64,000 nt of DNA, taken from the NCBI GenBank assembly GCA_903843305.1, contig CAIMPI010000034.1, positions 1 through 64,000 of the forward strand, in the 5' to 3' direction. Below the pieces are notes generated by a model that was not told where the DNA came from, did not search any database, and was given only the letters and a program-made list of their open reading frames with translations. Source of the stretch: an uncultured Chlorobiaceae bacterium (GTDB lineage Bacteria > Bacteroidota > Chlorobiia > Chlorobiales > Chlorobiaceae). Within the stretch, counting starts at the first letter, position 1. Each line of letters starts with the position of its first letter. A program made the translations under genes and the position numbers. Shown here piece by piece: positions 34,861 through 44,510 of the stretch.

Positions 34861-35555
34861 ACGACAGAAGATACGCCTTTATCTTTGACATGGATGGAGT
34901 GCTGACCGATAATATGCGTTTTCATGCAGACTCATGGGTGCAACTTTTCAGGGATTTTGGCCTTGAAGGGCTTGATGCCGAAAGGTACCTGGTAGAAACA
35001 GCGGGCATGAAAGGCCACGATGTCCTCCGCTACTTTCTCAACCCGAACATCAGTGAAGCGGAGGCCAGCCAGCTTACTGAGCTCAAGGATTTTCTTTACC
35101 GTGTCACATCGCGCGACCTCATCAAACCAATACCTGGTCTTGTGGGGTTTCTTAATGCGGCTGAGACACGAAAAATCGCACTTGGAATCGGAACCGGCGC
35201 TGGCCCAAAAAACATTGATTATGTGCTTGGGCTCCTTAAACTTGAAGATAAGTTCCGAGCTATTGTGGAGCCATCTCAGGTTTGTCACGGCAAACCTCAT
35301 CCTGATATTTTTTTGCGTGTAGCGGAACTTCTTGATGTACACCCTTCGGCTTGCATAGTTTTTGAGGACGCCTTGCCTGGTGTTGACGCCGCGCGCAAGG
35401 CTGGAATGCAATGCGTTGCCATAACAACAACTAACAGAACCGAAGCATTCAGCAGTTTCGAAAATATTGTACAGGTTATCGACGATTTTACACAGCTTTG
35501 TCCTGATGATCTCCTTGAAAAACTCTCCAGGATAGAACACGCGGCACTTATATAA
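34854..35555 (+). CDS. HAD-superfamily phosphatase (beta-phosphoglucomutase-like)
   Basis: The 233-residue protein has the nucleophile motif [10 protein letters not shown] (D12, D14), the threonine/serine region GIGTGAG, the lysine in [10 protein letters not shown] and the acidic motif [16 protein letters not shown]. The cap is of the helical beta-phosphoglucomutase type. The substrate is probably a small sugar phosphate or nucleotide but cannot be fixed from sequence. It is translationally coupled to trpS and followed by argS at 10 nt. Confidence 0.9.
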   Translation: MLNDRRYAFIFDMDGVLTDNMRFHADSWVQLFRDFGLEGLDAERYLVETAGMKGHDVLRYFLNPNISEAEASQLTELKDFLYRVTSRDLIKPIPGLVGFLNAAETRKIALGIGTGAGPKNIDYVLGLLKLEDKFRAIVEPSQVCHGKPHPDIFLRVAELLDVHPSACIVFEDALPGVDAARKAGMQCVAITTTNRTEAFSSFENIVQVIDDFTQLCPDDLLEKLSRIEHAALI

Positions 35556-35565
35556 AGACAGTCTT

Positions 35566-37227
35566 ATGCTCGAATTTTTTCTTCCAGTCATTCAGAAAGC
35601 CCTTTACTCGGCAGGCGTAACTACCGACAAACCTATCCGTCTTGAACAGCCTTCGGACAAGAAGTTTGGAGACTTTTCGACAAATATAGCTTTGCTTGCC
35701 GCAAAAGAGTGCAGGAGAAACCCCCGAGAACTTGCACAGGAGATTATCCCGCACTTGGCGTTTCCTCCGGATACTGTTGCAAGAATTGACGTGGCTGGAG
35801 CAGGGTTCATAAACTTTTATCTTACCCCGCTGTTTATAATGCACTCTGTCGAACAAGTACTGCAAGATGGCGACAAATATGGAAAGGACAGTATCGGCAA
35901 AGGGCAAAAAGCTATCGTCGAATATGTGAGTGCCAATCCAACCGGGCCGCTTACTATCGGACGTGGCCGGGGCGGAGTGCTGGGAGACTGTATTGCAAAT
36001 CTTTTTGAAACACAAGGATATGAGGTCACCCGGGAGTATTATTTCAACGATGCCGGACGTCAGATGCAGATTCTCGGGGAATCGGTACAGCTCCGTTATC
36101 TGGAATGCTGTGGGAAAGAGACAGAGTTTCCCACTACTCATTACCAAGGTGAATATATCCGGGAAATCGCTGAAAAGATCTACTCCCTCCACGGAACAAC
36201 AGTGGAAAAGAGCAATGACCTCAATCTTTTTAAAAAGATTGCTGAAGAGATCATTTTTACATCGATACGCAAAACACTCGAGCGTCTGAGCATCCACCAT
36301 GACTCATTTTTCAATGAACATACCCTTTACACGCCTGATACCCAAGGCGTAGCTGCTAACCAGAGAGTCATAGACAAACTCAGAAAAAAAGAGTTCATCA
36401 CAGAATATGACGGAGCCGTCTGGTTTCTGACAACGAAGCTCGGCCAGGAAAAGGACAAGGTGCTCATCAAATCTTCGGGCGAACCGAGCTATCGATTACC
36501 TGATATTGCCTACCACATCACAAAGTTCGAGCGGGGCTACGACATCATCGTCAATGTTTTCGGTGCTGATCATATCGATGAATACCCTGACGTCCTTGAG
36601 GCTCTCAAGATTCTCGGTTATGATACCGACCGTATCAAAATTGCCATCAACCAGTTTGTAACAACAACGGTGGATGGACAAACCCTTAAAATGTCGACAA
36701 GAAAAGGGAATGCTGATCTGCTTGACGACTTGATTGATGATGTCGGCGCAGATGCCACAAGACTTTTTTTCATTATGCGCGGCAAGGATTCTCACCTGAA
36801 CTTCGATATCGAACTGGCAAAAAAACAGTCCAAAGAAAATCCGGTTTTCTACCTGCAATATGCTCATGCGCGAATTTGCAGTCTTTTGCGCATGGCTCAG
36901 CAGGAAACAGGGTTTAACCCTTCAGACAGTGCCGCCGATTACCAGTTACTGCGCCTGCTTAATTCTCCTGAAGAGGTCCAGCTTGGCTTTGCGCTGCTTG
37001 ACTATCCCGATATGATAAAAACAAGCCTGCGCATGCTTGAACCACAAAAGATGGTTGAGTATCTGCACTCTCTGGCGGAACTGTTTCACCGTTTTTATCA
37101 GGAGTGCCCCATACTCAAGGCTGAACCCGATATCTGTAAAGCAAGACTTTTTCTTTCATTGGCGACACGCCAGGTGCTGCGCAACGGCTTCAGGATTCTT
37201 GGCGTTTCTGCACCTGAGTCGATGTAG
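35566..37227 (+). CDS. argS: Arginyl-tRNA synthetase with altered HIGH region
   Basis: The 553-residue protein has the ArgS N-terminal additional domain ([15 protein letters not shown]) and a catalytic domain with [30 protein letters not shown] and the KMSKS-like LKMSTRKGN follow, then the C-terminal anticodon-binding DALR domain. Most ArgS proteins read NPTGPLHVGHGRGA at the HIGH site; here both histidines are replaced (T and R). The enzyme otherwise looks intact and is the only ArgS in the window, so the change is probably tolerated in this lineage. The stop lies 10 nt from the stop of convergent nadD. Confidence 0.94.
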   Translation: MLEFFLPVIQKALYSAGVTTDKPIRLEQPSDKKFGDFSTNIALLAAKECRRNPRELAQEIIPHLAFPPDTVARIDVAGAGFINFYLTPLFIMHSVEQVLQDGDKYGKDSIGKGQKAIVEYVSANPTGPLTIGRGRGGVLGDCIANLFETQGYEVTREYYFNDAGRQMQILGESVQLRYLECCGKETEFPTTHYQGEYIREIAEKIYSLHGTTVEKSNDLNLFKKIAEEIIFTSIRKTLERLSIHHDSFFNEHTLYTPDTQGVAANQRVIDKLRKKEFITEYDGAVWFLTTKLGQEKDKVLIKSSGEPSYRLPDIAYHITKFERGYDIIVNVFGADHIDEYPDVLEALKILGYDTDRIKIAINQFVTTTVDGQTLKMSTRKGNADLLDDLIDDVGADATRLFFIMRGKDSHLNFDIELAKKQSKENPVFYLQYAHARICSLLRMAQQETGFNPSDSAADYQLLRLLNSPEEVQLGFALLDYPDMIKTSLRMLEPQKMVEYLHSLAELFHRFYQECPILKAEPDICKARLFLSLATRQVLRNGFRILGVSAPESM

Positions 37228-37237
37228 AGGAGTGGAT

Positions 37238-37837
37238 TCAGCGGTAAAGAGCGTGCCTGTTAATGTAACGGTGCACAGAGGCTGGAACAAGCCTGGAAAT
37301 AGATTTACCGGCGCCCGCAAGTTCCCTGACCTCAGTTGAGGAAACCAGATATGCAAAATCGATAAACCTTATAGCTTCCCTCCAATTCTGAATATTCGAA
37401 GGGGGACGAGGAAGGCCGTCCATCTCCTTTGAGGATCTTCTAAACACCACAATTCCACACAATAAAAAAAGCTGCTCATACTCCTTCCACGACGAAAACT
37501 CCCTGAAGCTGTCTTCTCCGACAAGGAGGGTCAACCTGTCGGATGGATAACGAGCATTGAGATACCGCAATAGATCAACGGTGTATGATGGTTGCTGTTT
37601 TTCAAGCTCCCATCCGCTGACCTCGCAGCAAGAGCCAACTCGATTGATTTCCGAAGAAAGGAGCTCGGCCATGTGCTTTCTGTGAAAGTCACCAGCCTCC
37701 CTGTTCTGCTTAAAGGGATTATTTGATACCGAAATAATCATTCGGTCAATTTCAAGCAGCTCTCTGGCAAACAGGCAGAGAGCAAGATGCCCATTGTGCG
37801 GCGGGTCGAAAGTACCGCCAAAAACTGCCAGATGCAC
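37238..37837 (-). CDS. nadD: Nicotinate-nucleotide adenylyltransferase
   Basis: NadD makes nicotinate adenine dinucleotide from NaMN and ATP. The 199-residue protein has GGTFDPPHNGHL with the HxGH motif, ISVSNNPFKQN, LLVGEDSF, and the late SSTEVREL that corresponds to the family ISST-x-[IV]-R motif. It follows the TPR lipoprotein gene by 12 nt on the minus strand and converges on argS. Confidence 0.95.
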   Translation of the reverse strand: MHLAVFGGTFDPPHNGHLALCLFARELLEIDRMIISVSNNPFKQNREAGDFHRKHMAELLSSEINRVGSCCEVSGWELEKQQPSYTVDLLRYLNARYPSDRLTLLVGEDSFREFSSWKEYEQLFLLCGIVVFRRSSKEMDGLPRPPSNIQNWREAIRFIDFAYLVSSTEVRELAGAGKSISRLVPASVHRYINRHALYR

Positions 37838-37849
37838 GATTAGCGTCGT

Positions 37850-38740
37850 TCAGTTCTTGGAATTCAGTATGATTTTATCCCTGATCCCCTGCATTTCTTT
37901 CAGCTTTTCCGGAAAAAGCTGCAAATATTGATCTAGCGCCAGCCCGGCATCAAACCACTTTTTTCTCTTGATCAGTATATCAATCTTTCCTTCCAGTGCA
38001 GGCTTATCATAGATGGTATCTGGATAATGCGCGATAACCTCGTCATAATAAATACCGGCTGCCCTATATTTTCCTAACTGAACATACTGGCGTGCTATAA
38101 AAAATGAGTTTTTAGCAAGTTTCTCTCTCATTGTCGCGATCGCCTTTCCTGAATATTTCAGACTGTCACTCCTGGTATATTCAGCTTTTGCCTTGGCATA
38201 GCTCTGCTTATAAGACAAGTTCTCGGGATTGATTTTGAGAAGTTCCCTCCAGGTCTCAACTTCGCTGGCGATCTTTGTTGAATCAACTATAGGGTAAAGT
38301 TCCTGATAGAGCGAAAAATGCTCTATAGCTTTACGGGTATACTGCTGATCCAACTCAAAATGTGGTGAAAGCTGCTCATAGGATTTTGCAGCCATAAACT
38401 GTGCTGTCCTTGCATAAGGTGAGGCCGAAAGCCGCTGCACCCGGGTAAACATATCGGCGGCAAGCAGATACTGACCAGAATGATAATAGGATTGACCTAA
38501 AAGAAAAAGGACATCATCCTCAAGAGCCGTTGCACGGGAAGTAAAAAGCAATGATTCCAAACCGAGAGAGGCCCCCTGATAATCTCCTTTACTGTACATT
38601 GTCAACGCTTTGGCATAACCCTCATTAACTAGCGCAGTCGCTGATACGGGAGGCTTGGAGGATGAACAGCCTGAGCCTATCAGTGATCCTATCGTAAAGA
38701 GTATCCATACTGAACGTGAAAAAAAGCTGGAACACGACAT
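37850..38740 (-). CDS. TPR lipoprotein (possibly BamD-like)
   Basis: The 296-residue product has a signal sequence and a lipobox-like GSGCSSSKP. Helical TPR-type repeats follow, for example DVLFLLGQSYYHSGQYLLAADMFTRV and FFIARQYVQLGKYRAAGIYYDEVIAHYPDT. The last repeat pattern is very like BamD, the lipoprotein of the outer-membrane protein assembly complex. The spacing of repeats and total length are also close. The lipobox (GSGC) is slightly off-consensus. It precedes nadD by 12 nt. I favour a BamD-like role but cannot exclude another TPR lipoprotein. Confidence 0.72.
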   Translation of the reverse strand: MSCSSFFSRSVWILFTIGSLIGSGCSSSKPPVSATALVNEGYAKALTMYSKGDYQGASLGLESLLFTSRATALEDDVLFLLGQSYYHSGQYLLAADMFTRVQRLSASPYARTAQFMAAKSYEQLSPHFELDQQYTRKAIEHFSLYQELYPIVDSTKIASEVETWRELLKINPENLSYKQSYAKAKAEYTRSDSLKYSGKAIATMREKLAKNSFFIARQYVQLGKYRAAGIYYDEVIAHYPDTIYDKPALEGKIDILIKRKKWFDAGLALDQYLQLFPEKLKEMQGIRDKIILNSKN

Positions 38741-38831
38741 AAAATAACTCCATTATCCTTTTTATAAAAAAAGAACATCTATTGCCACAAAACGGCAGAA
38801 AAAGAAAAATACTGTCAACGGAAAATACTTG

Positions 38832-38904
38832 TGGAGCTTAGGGGATTCGAACCCCTGACCTTCTCATTGCGAACGAGACGCTCTACCAACTGAGCTAAAG
38901 CCCC
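38832..38904 (-). tRNA. tRNA-Ala (anticodon CGC)
   Basis: The minus strand folds into a standard cloverleaf of 73 nt. The acceptor stem is GGGGCTT with AAGCTCC (one G-T pair) and the D arm is GCTCAGTTGGTAGAGC. The anticodon loop is TTCGCAA with anticodon CGC, and the T arm is CAGGGGTTCGAATCCCCT-like. The CCA end is not encoded. It reads alanine codon GCG. Confidence 0.95.
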
Positions 38905-38962
38905 TAATGACCAATGCTACAAATTTTTAACACCGCCTGCAAATCAAGATCATCAAAAAACG

Positions 38963-38992
38963 CAAAAAAATAGCCTGCTTATGCAGGCTATT
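38963..38992 (-). terminator. Intrinsic terminator of the atp operon
   Basis: On the minus strand, AATAGCCTGC and GCAGGCTATT form a perfect 10-bp stem with a 4-nt loop, followed by seven T. It starts about 34 nt past the atpH stop and so ends the ATP synthase transcript before the tRNA gene. Confidence 0.88.
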
Positions 38993-39025
38993 AACTTTTA
39001 AACAGTTAGACAATGTTGACTTCTC

Positions 39026-39571
39026 TCAAGCATTTTGAGATACAAGTGCCTGCCTGAGCTTATGAAGCTGGTGGCTCACCGTGCCATCAAAAATGGTGTC
39101 TCCAATTTTAACGGAAATTCCAGCAATAAACGCCTCATTGATAAACAACTTCAACCGAACTTTTTTTCCAGTAAAAGCAACAAGCCTGCTAACCAGATCA
39201 TTGGTCTGTTCGTCAGAAAGTTCAACCGCACTGGTAACATCAACATTGATAACCCCTCTTTTTTCATCGATAAGGATTTGAAACTCATCAATGATTTCAG
39301 GAAGGAGCCCTGCACGTTTTTTTTGGGCAACCAACCTCAAAAAAAGAAACATTTTATCCCCGACATGACCTTTAAAAATCTCTTCAAGGATATGAATTTT
39401 TTTGTCTCCCTTGACCACCGGGCTGCGCAATATATGAACAAGATCGCGAGAATTGTGGAGAACATCACTGATCAACTTCAACTCTTCAACAATCTGATCA
39501 AGAAAATTACCCTCTTCAGCAGCCGAAAGAAGAGCGGTTGCATAACGACGGCTTGCAATTACAATTGACAT
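39026..39571 (-). CDS. atpH: ATP synthase F1 subunit delta
   Basis: The 181-residue protein matches the delta/OSCP family: ASRRYATALLSAAEE, LRSPVVKGDKK, FLRLVAQKKRAGLLPEI and GISVKIGDTIFDGTVSHQL near the C-terminus. It links F1 to the peripheral stalk. It is the last gene of this membrane-sector cluster, 13 nt after atpF, and a strong terminator follows. The other F1 subunits (alpha, gamma, beta, epsilon) are not in the window. Confidence 0.94.
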   Translation of the reverse strand: MSIVIASRRYATALLSAAEEGNFLDQIVEELKLISDVLHNSRDLVHILRSPVVKGDKKIHILEEIFKGHVGDKMFLFLRLVAQKKRAGLLPEIIDEFQILIDEKRGVINVDVTSAVELSDEQTNDLVSRLVAFTGKKVRLKLFINEAFIAGISVKIGDTIFDGTVSHQLHKLRQALVSQNA

Positions 39572-39584
39572 GTCGTGACCGTTT

Positions 39585-40112
39585 TCAGTTACGTTTTGTT
39601 GAAAGATCCTGAATCATGCTGTTAACGATCTGTTTCTGCATATCAGCATCAAGAGCTGTCTTGATAATTTTCTCAGCTCCCTTGACAGCAAGATCAGCAA
39701 CCTCATTTCTCAGCACATCAAGCGCACGGCGTTTTTCCTGCTCAATCTCATCCTTTGCCATGGCAATCATTTTTTTTGCCTCAGACTGAGCCTTCTCAGT
39801 AATATCGGCGCGAAGCTTGTCTGCATAGTCTTTTCCCTCACGAATAATCCTGTCGGCATCAGCATCGGCTTTTGAAAGCAGCTCCCTATTTTTACGCAGA
39901 ATAGCTTCAGACTCATCCTTGGCCTGATGCGCTCGGTCAATAGATGACTGAATTCCTTTTTCCCGATCCTGAAGGGCCGTGAGAATAGGTCCCCATGCAA
40001 TCTTCTTCAGAATAAGCAAGACAAGAACAAATGTTATCGCAGTCCAGAAAATAAGGCCGGGTTCCGGGCTCAAAAGACTACCGGCAAGAAGTATAACTCC
40101 TGACGTAAGCAT
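39585..40112 (-). CDS. atpF: ATP synthase Fo subunit b
   Basis: This 175-residue protein has one N-terminal membrane helix ([25 protein letters not shown]). A long charged coiled coil follows, typical of the b-subunit stator stalk. I chose the ATG at 40112; the TTG two codons upstream is a weaker choice. It lies after a stable hairpin that separates it from atpE, which may lower its expression relative to subunit c. Confidence 0.94.
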   Translation of the reverse strand: MLTSGVILLAGSLLSPEPGLIFWTAITFVLVLLILKKIAWGPILTALQDREKGIQSSIDRAHQAKDESEAILRKNRELLSKADADADRIIREGKDYADKLRADITEKAQSEAKKMIAMAKDEIEQEKRRALDVLRNEVADLAVKGAEKIIKTALDADMQKQIVNSMIQDLSTKRN

Positions 40113-40142
40113 GAACAATGTTTCCGTTAACGATTAATAAAA

Positions 40143-40178
40143 CCCGAAAGCGGCTTAGTAAAATTAGCCGCAATCGGG
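40143..40178 (-). promoter_or_regulatory. Hairpin between atpE and atpF
   Basis: A nested hairpin is formed by outer arms CCCGA/TCGGG and inner arms GCGGCT/AGCCGC. It lies in the atpE-atpF gap and is not followed by a T-run. A likely role is protecting the 3' end of the atpE message or partly attenuating transcription, to give more subunit c than b. That role is inferred. Confidence 0.55.
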
Positions 40179-40215
40179 ATATCTTCTGTATCGAATCTGC
40201 AGAGTACTCGCATTC

Positions 40216-40443
40216 TTACTTAAGAGCAAGAAGAACACAGATAACTTCACCGAACAGAGCAACACCTTCGATAAGAGCTGCAGCAATAATCATGGTAGTA
40301 CGGATATCCGCAGTCGCTTCAGGCTGACGAGCAACGCCTTCGGCAGCAGAAGCGGCTACGTTACCAATACCAAGACCAGCACCGATAACAGCAAGACCAG
40401 CACCAATACCGGCGCCTAAATAACCCAAACCTAAACCTTCCAT
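40216..40443 (-). CDS. atpE: ATP synthase Fo subunit c
   Basis: The 75-residue proteolipid has two membrane helices: the glycine-rich first (GAGIGAGLAVIGAGLGIG) and a second carrying the ion-binding carboxylate E59 in ALIEGVALFGEV. The loop RQPEA is the F1-contact motif. There is no glutamine in helix 1 and no ES/ET pair at the site, so it looks proton-coupled rather than sodium-coupled by the established signature. It follows atpB by 101 nt. Confidence 0.95.
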   Translation of the reverse strand: MEGLGLGYLGAGIGAGLAVIGAGLGIGNVAASAAEGVARQPEATADIRTTMIIAAALIEGVALFGEVICVLLALK

Positions 40444-40544
40444 CTTGTAATTACCCCCGTTTATTTTTTTTGTAAGTATTCATTAAAACCAGTCAATAAA
40501 ACGCCCCAAAATAAAAGTTATTCCCTGATATTCCTTACACCATT

Positions 40545-41561
40545 TTAATGTGAGGCAACTCCTGCCTCATGCTCGTCATGCCCTTCGTGAGCCGAAGCAA
40601 GGCCAATAAAAAGTGCTGAGAGCATCGTGAAGATAAATGCCTGAAGAAAAGCAACAAAGAGCTCAAGCAGATAGATAAATATTGAGAATGGAACCGACAT
40701 GACAACTGCAACGATATAGCTTTTAAGAATAAAGCTGATAAAGATCAGACTGAGTATCACAATGTGGCCCGCTGTCATATTGGCAAACAACCGTATGGTA
40801 AGAGCGACTGGCTTGGTAAACAAGCCGATAAATTCAATCGGAATCATAATGATCCAGAGTGCAGGATGAGTTCCACCCGTAAGATGCGCAAGATAGCCCT
40901 TGATACCATGAGCTTTCAAGGCCGCCATTTGTGTAAGGAAAAAGGTAAATGTGGCAAGCGTCAGTGTTACGTTGATATTGCCTGTAGCTGTTGCGCCGTA
41001 GGGAACAAGCCCCATAAGGTTGCAAAGCAGAATAAAAAAGAAGACCGTCAGAAGATAAGTGAGATACTTTTCATATCCCTTTCCGATATTGGCTTTGGCT
41101 ACATCCGTACGGATAAACTCAACCAGTGCCTCCATTGCATTGACCAGTCCTCTTGGAGCCTGACTGGGAGTCATCTTCTTGTACTTGCCACCGACTATGG
41201 AAAAGATTACCAGAAGAATTGCTGATACAACCCAGAGCATCACCACGTGTTTGGTAATAGAAATATCAAACCCGCCAACCTTTATTTCGGGAAGCTCTAC
41301 GCGGCCAAAAGGGGGAAAAGCAAATTCCCTGTTATTAAGGATATGATGCATAATAACATCACCGGCCTTTTCCTCTTCAGGAGCCGCCTGAGCGCCATGT
41401 GCAGCCTCAACAGCGGGAACTGCGGCCACATCATTTCGGGAAACACTCGGCAACTGCTCAGTAGAAGCGGCAGCAATACCGTAACCATTGAGAAGAAGAG
41501 GTACAAGAACAGCAAAAACCTTGAGAAGAGCCTTCGGCTGTAGAACGTTTATCCGTTTCAT
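40545..41561 (-). CDS. atpB: ATP synthase Fo subunit a (long form)
   Basis: Subunit a forms the proton half-channels. The essential arginine is in [19 protein letters not shown], and further helices ([34 protein letters not shown]) are standard. At 338 residues it is longer than the usual 240-280. The N-terminus carries a signal-peptide-like helix and an Ala/Pro/Glu-rich segment before the first channel helix, and the C-terminus is His-rich ([14 protein letters not shown]). It overlaps the upstream small membrane protein gene by 4 nt. Confidence 0.95.
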   Translation of the reverse strand: MKRINVLQPKALLKVFAVLVPLLLNGYGIAAASTEQLPSVSRNDVAAVPAVEAAHGAQAAPEEEKAGDVIMHHILNNREFAFPPFGRVELPEIKVGGFDISITKHVVMLWVVSAILLVIFSIVGGKYKKMTPSQAPRGLVNAMEALVEFIRTDVAKANIGKGYEKYLTYLLTVFFFILLCNLMGLVPYGATATGNINVTLTLATFTFFLTQMAALKAHGIKGYLAHLTGGTHPALWIIMIPIEFIGLFTKPVALTIRLFANMTAGHIVILSLIFISFILKSYIVAVVMSVPFSIFIYLLELFVAFLQAFIFTMLSALFIGLASAHEGHDEHEAGVASH

Positions 41562-41944
41562 GCAGTATTCTTTTTCTGTTTGTTTTTCTTTTGATACCCG
41601 AGAATCTCAACAATCACATAGATACAGTAAAAAGCAAAAAATGAGAACACAAAATCATTGACAACCGCCAGATGCCTGACAAGAACTACCGCAATAAGCA
41701 CCATCATCAAAAGCAGTCGAACCATCAGTCCGCCGAACACAACCTTTGTGAAGACGGCTGACTCCTTATCAAGGGCATACTCAAAAAGCAGGTACCCGAC
41801 AACAGTATTGGTTACAACCATTATCCATGCAAGAAACACTGAATAACGGTCGGTAGCACCCGGATCAAGAGCAAAAAAAATTATCGCCCATAAAATGACG
41901 GATAAGATACATAACTTAATAAAAAATTCAAACAAAGGCTTCAT
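41558..41944 (-). CDS. Small membrane protein of the atp operon (AtpI-like)
   Basis: This 128-residue protein ([16 protein letters not shown]) has about four membrane helices and a lysine-rich tail ([12 protein letters not shown]). It sits between the AtpZ/AtpI-type gene and atpB, the usual place of the uncoded I-type subunit that may help c-ring assembly. Sequence similarity to known AtpI proteins is weak, so the call rests mainly on position and topology. The longer frame from 42115 would overlap the upstream gene widely and is not supported. Confidence 0.7.
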   Translation of the reverse strand: MKPLFEFFIKLCILSVILWAIIFFALDPGATDRYSVFLAWIMVVTNTVVGYLLFEYALDKESAVFTKVVFGGLMVRLLLMMVLIAVVLVRHLAVVNDFVFSFFAFYCIYVIVEILGYQKKNKQKKNTA

Positions 41945-41988
41945 AAGAACAGTTTCTTTCTTGATGAACAAAGGAAATCCCCATGAAT

Positions 41989-42240
41989 TTATGCTCCAGT
42001 TTTTTTGTTTGCCTCCCGAACCACCTTCATGAGTACCAGTGCCATACCTCCCATTCCGAGCACAACTCCAACAAGAAGCAGCAATGGTGAGGTACCAAAC
42101 TTGCCATCTGCCCAATACCCCGTCAACACAAAAAACGCAAAGCTTACAGCTATCTGTAAACCAAGTCCAATGTAATCAGAAATCGCCCGAACGGAACGCC
42201 CGAAATGATCTGGAAACCTCTCTTCATCAGGTTTTGTCAT
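41989..42240 (-). CDS. AtpZ/AtpI family protein
   Basis: The 83-residue protein has two membrane helices (GLGLQIAVSFAFFVLTGYWAD and PLLLLVGVVLGMGGMALVL) separated by GKFGTS. It ends KKTGA after a short charged stretch. The G-x-W-x-D-x-K-F-G-T-x-P pattern is typical of the AtpZ/AtpI family (PF09527). It is the first gene of the Fo cluster. Family members assist ATP synthase assembly or Mg2+ supply. Confidence 0.85.
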   Translation of the reverse strand: MTKPDEERFPDHFGRSVRAISDYIGLGLQIAVSFAFFVLTGYWADGKFGTSPLLLLVGVVLGMGGMALVLMKVVREANKKTGA

Positions 42241-42440
42241 TGTTGAGCATCCTGTGATTTGCTAAATTGTGAACCTGAAGATAATACTACTTTCCCAAAT
42301 AATGAACCCTTTACTGGAAATTCTTCCTCTGCTGAATGACAACATTGAGAAAAAATCATATTTTTTCTTCCAGATCGCATCTTGAAATACGACCGCCAAG
42401 CATAGTAGTTGCTATAATCAAAAATTTCAGTATAACCCCA

Positions 42441-43205
42441 ATGATGCCAAACTATATTGTGCCGAACTCTTTCATCGGATACCATGAGCTCATCGCATTG
42501 CAGAGTACCAGAAATGGAGGCGTAAGCAAGGGGAGGTATTCTTCCCTGAACCTCGGTCGCAACAGTGGGGATTATATAGAAATGGTTTATGAAAACACTA
42601 AACTACTTTGTTCGACTGTAGGTATTGATCCTGGAAAACTGGTCTGCTCCGATCAGGTGCACGGCACAGAAATACTCTTTGCGGAACAGTCGGGACAGTA
42701 CCATGGTTATGATGCCCTCCTTACCAACAAAAAAAATCTTTTCCTGTGTATCTTTACTGCAGACTGCTATCCAGTAATGGTGTATGACCCCCGACATAAT
42801 GCTTCAGGAGCAATCCATGCTGGATGGAAAGGAAGCGCAAGACAGATTGTGGTGAAGACCATTGAGGCCATGACCAAACACTTTAGCTCTATACCTGGAG
42901 AGTGTCTCGCTTATATCGGCACAGGCATTTCATACAATGCCTATGAGGTTGACTTGGAAGTTGCAAGACAATTTCCGCCGGATACCACCACGCATTCTCC
43001 TTTATCTCCAGACAAAGAAAAATATCTGCTTGACCTTGGGATGGTAAACTACCGGCAACTGCTTACCTCAGGAATCCCCGCATCGAATATCGAAAGATCG
43101 CCATTCTGTTCATACGCTGACAGCAATCTTTTCTTTTCCTACCGGCGCGATCAGGGAAAAACTGGCCGTATGGTCTCCCTGATTGGCACCTGTTCTGAGA
43201 CTTAA
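42441..43205 (+). CDS. pgeF: Laccase-domain protein (PgeF/YfiH family)
   Basis: The 254-residue protein has the zinc ligands of this family: H in SDQVHGTEI, C in TADCYPVMV and H in AIHAGWKGSARQI. Members were first called polyphenol oxidases but act as purine nucleoside phosphorylases/adenosine deaminases and help in peptidoglycan quality. The start could be either ATG at 42441 or 42444. The longer frame from 42336 has no family similarity in its first 35 residues. It is divergent from the atp operon and converges on the CoA-transferase gene. Confidence 0.88.
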   Translation: MMPNYIVPNSFIGYHELIALQSTRNGGVSKGRYSSLNLGRNSGDYIEMVYENTKLLCSTVGIDPGKLVCSDQVHGTEILFAEQSGQYHGYDALLTNKKNLFLCIFTADCYPVMVYDPRHNASGAIHAGWKGSARQIVVKTIEAMTKHFSSIPGECLAYIGTGISYNAYEVDLEVARQFPPDTTTHSPLSPDKEKYLLDLGMVNYRQLLTSGIPASNIERSPFCSYADSNLFFSYRRDQGKTGRMVSLIGTCSET

Positions 43206-43208
43206 CTG

Positions 43209-44501
43209 TTACGTAAAACTCTTGCCGTAAGAACCGTAAAGTGCATGGGCCTGACGGCATATCTCCTCCCTGAAATCGGGATGAGCAATGCTTGCAAGCG
43301 CCTCAGCTCTCTGCCTGAGATTTTTGCCATACAGATTAACAATACCAAACTCGGTAACCACGTACTGCACATGAGCCCTGGTGGTGACGACACCAGCCCC
43401 AGGCTTAAGCTGTGGGACAATCCTCGACAAACCGCCTTTGGTGGTTGAAGGAAGCGCAATAATCGGCTTCCCCCCTTTAGAGAGAGCAGCTCCCCGGATA
43501 AAATCCATCTGCCCACCCACACCGGAATAATATTTCTGCCCTATCGAATCTGCACATACCTGACCGGACATGTCAATTTCAAGTGCACTGTTAATAGCCG
43601 TCACACGAGGATTTTTCCTGATCTCCCGTGTATCGTTGACATAATCAGAAGGAAGCATCTCAACGAGTGGATTGTCGTCAACAAAATCATAGAGGCGTCG
43701 GGTTCCAACAAGAAAACTTGCCACGATAATCTCCCTGTGACTCCGCTTTTTACTCCCGTTGATAACCCCTTTTTCCACAAGTTCAACCACTCCATCGGAA
43801 AACATTTCAGAATGAATGCCCAGATCCCTGTGACTGGAAAGTGCCGCAAGGGTTGCATCAGGAATTGCACCTATCCCTAACTGCAGCGTGGCGCCATCCT
43901 CGACAATGGAAGCAATATGGCGACCGATCCGAAGTTCAATATCACTCAAAACGTGGCGAGGAGTTTCAGGCAGGGGATCGTTCACATCTACCATTGCATG
44001 AATCTTGCTTGTATGAAGCAGTCCTTCACCATGTGTACGGGGCATGTTCGGGTTCACTTGGGCAATCACCACCTTCGCTGCATGTACTGCGGCCAAAGTA
44101 GCATCTACCGATACTCCAAGTGAGCAGTATCCATGACGGTCAGGAAGAGAAACATGAACAAGGGCTACGTCAAGCGGGAGAATCCTGTTATAAAAAAGCG
44201 AAGGAACATCGCTCAGAAAAACAGGAATAGCATCTCCATCCCCATCCTGAACAGACTTGCGAACATTTTTACCAACAAACAACGCATTCAACCTGAAGCT
44301 TTCGCGGTATTCAGGTCTGGCATAAGCAGCATCCCCCTCCGTATGAAGACTGACAATTTCAACATTTTTCAACTCACAAGCCCGTTCAACCATCGCTTCA
44401 ATCAACCGTTGCGGCGTTGCGGCCGCAGTATGCAAAAATACCCTGTCTCCAGACTTTATCTTTGCTACCGCATCTTTTGCGGAAAGCGTACTATAGCGCA
44501 T
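43209..44501 (-). CDS. Acetyl-CoA hydrolase/CoA-transferase family protein
   Basis: The 430-residue protein matches the class I CoA-transferase group that includes 4-hydroxybutyrate and acetate CoA-transferases. Visible are LHTAAATPQRLIEAM, VHVSLPDRHGYCSLG, LQLGIGAIPDATLAAL and the catalytic glutamate in GIHSEMFSDG. GGQMDFIRGAALSKGGKPIIALPST and TEFGIVNLYGKNLRQRAEALASIAHPDFRE follow, close to the family consensus. The physiological acid pair is not clear. It begins 9 nt after ftsZ on the same strand, an unusual partner for the division cluster. Confidence 0.9.
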   Translation of the reverse strand: MRYSTLSAKDAVAKIKSGDRVFLHTAAATPQRLIEAMVERACELKNVEIVSLHTEGDAAYARPEYRESFRLNALFVGKNVRKSVQDGDGDAIPVFLSDVPSLFYNRILPLDVALVHVSLPDRHGYCSLGVSVDATLAAVHAAKVVIAQVNPNMPRTHGEGLLHTSKIHAMVDVNDPLPETPRHVLSDIELRIGRHIASIVEDGATLQLGIGAIPDATLAALSSHRDLGIHSEMFSDGVVELVEKGVINGSKKRSHREIIVASFLVGTRRLYDFVDDNPLVEMLPSDYVNDTREIRKNPRVTAINSALEIDMSGQVCADSIGQKYYSGVGGQMDFIRGAALSKGGKPIIALPSTTKGGLSRIVPQLKPGAGVVTTRAHVQYVVTEFGIVNLYGKNLRQRAEALASIAHPDFREEICRQAHALYGSYGKSFT

Positions 44502-44510
44502 AAACCCCTT

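Noticed and set aside
35548..36300. Minus-strand frame of 250 codons inside argS
   Set aside because: It is antisense to argS, whose motifs are clear along this stretch. The predicted product has no recognisable domain.
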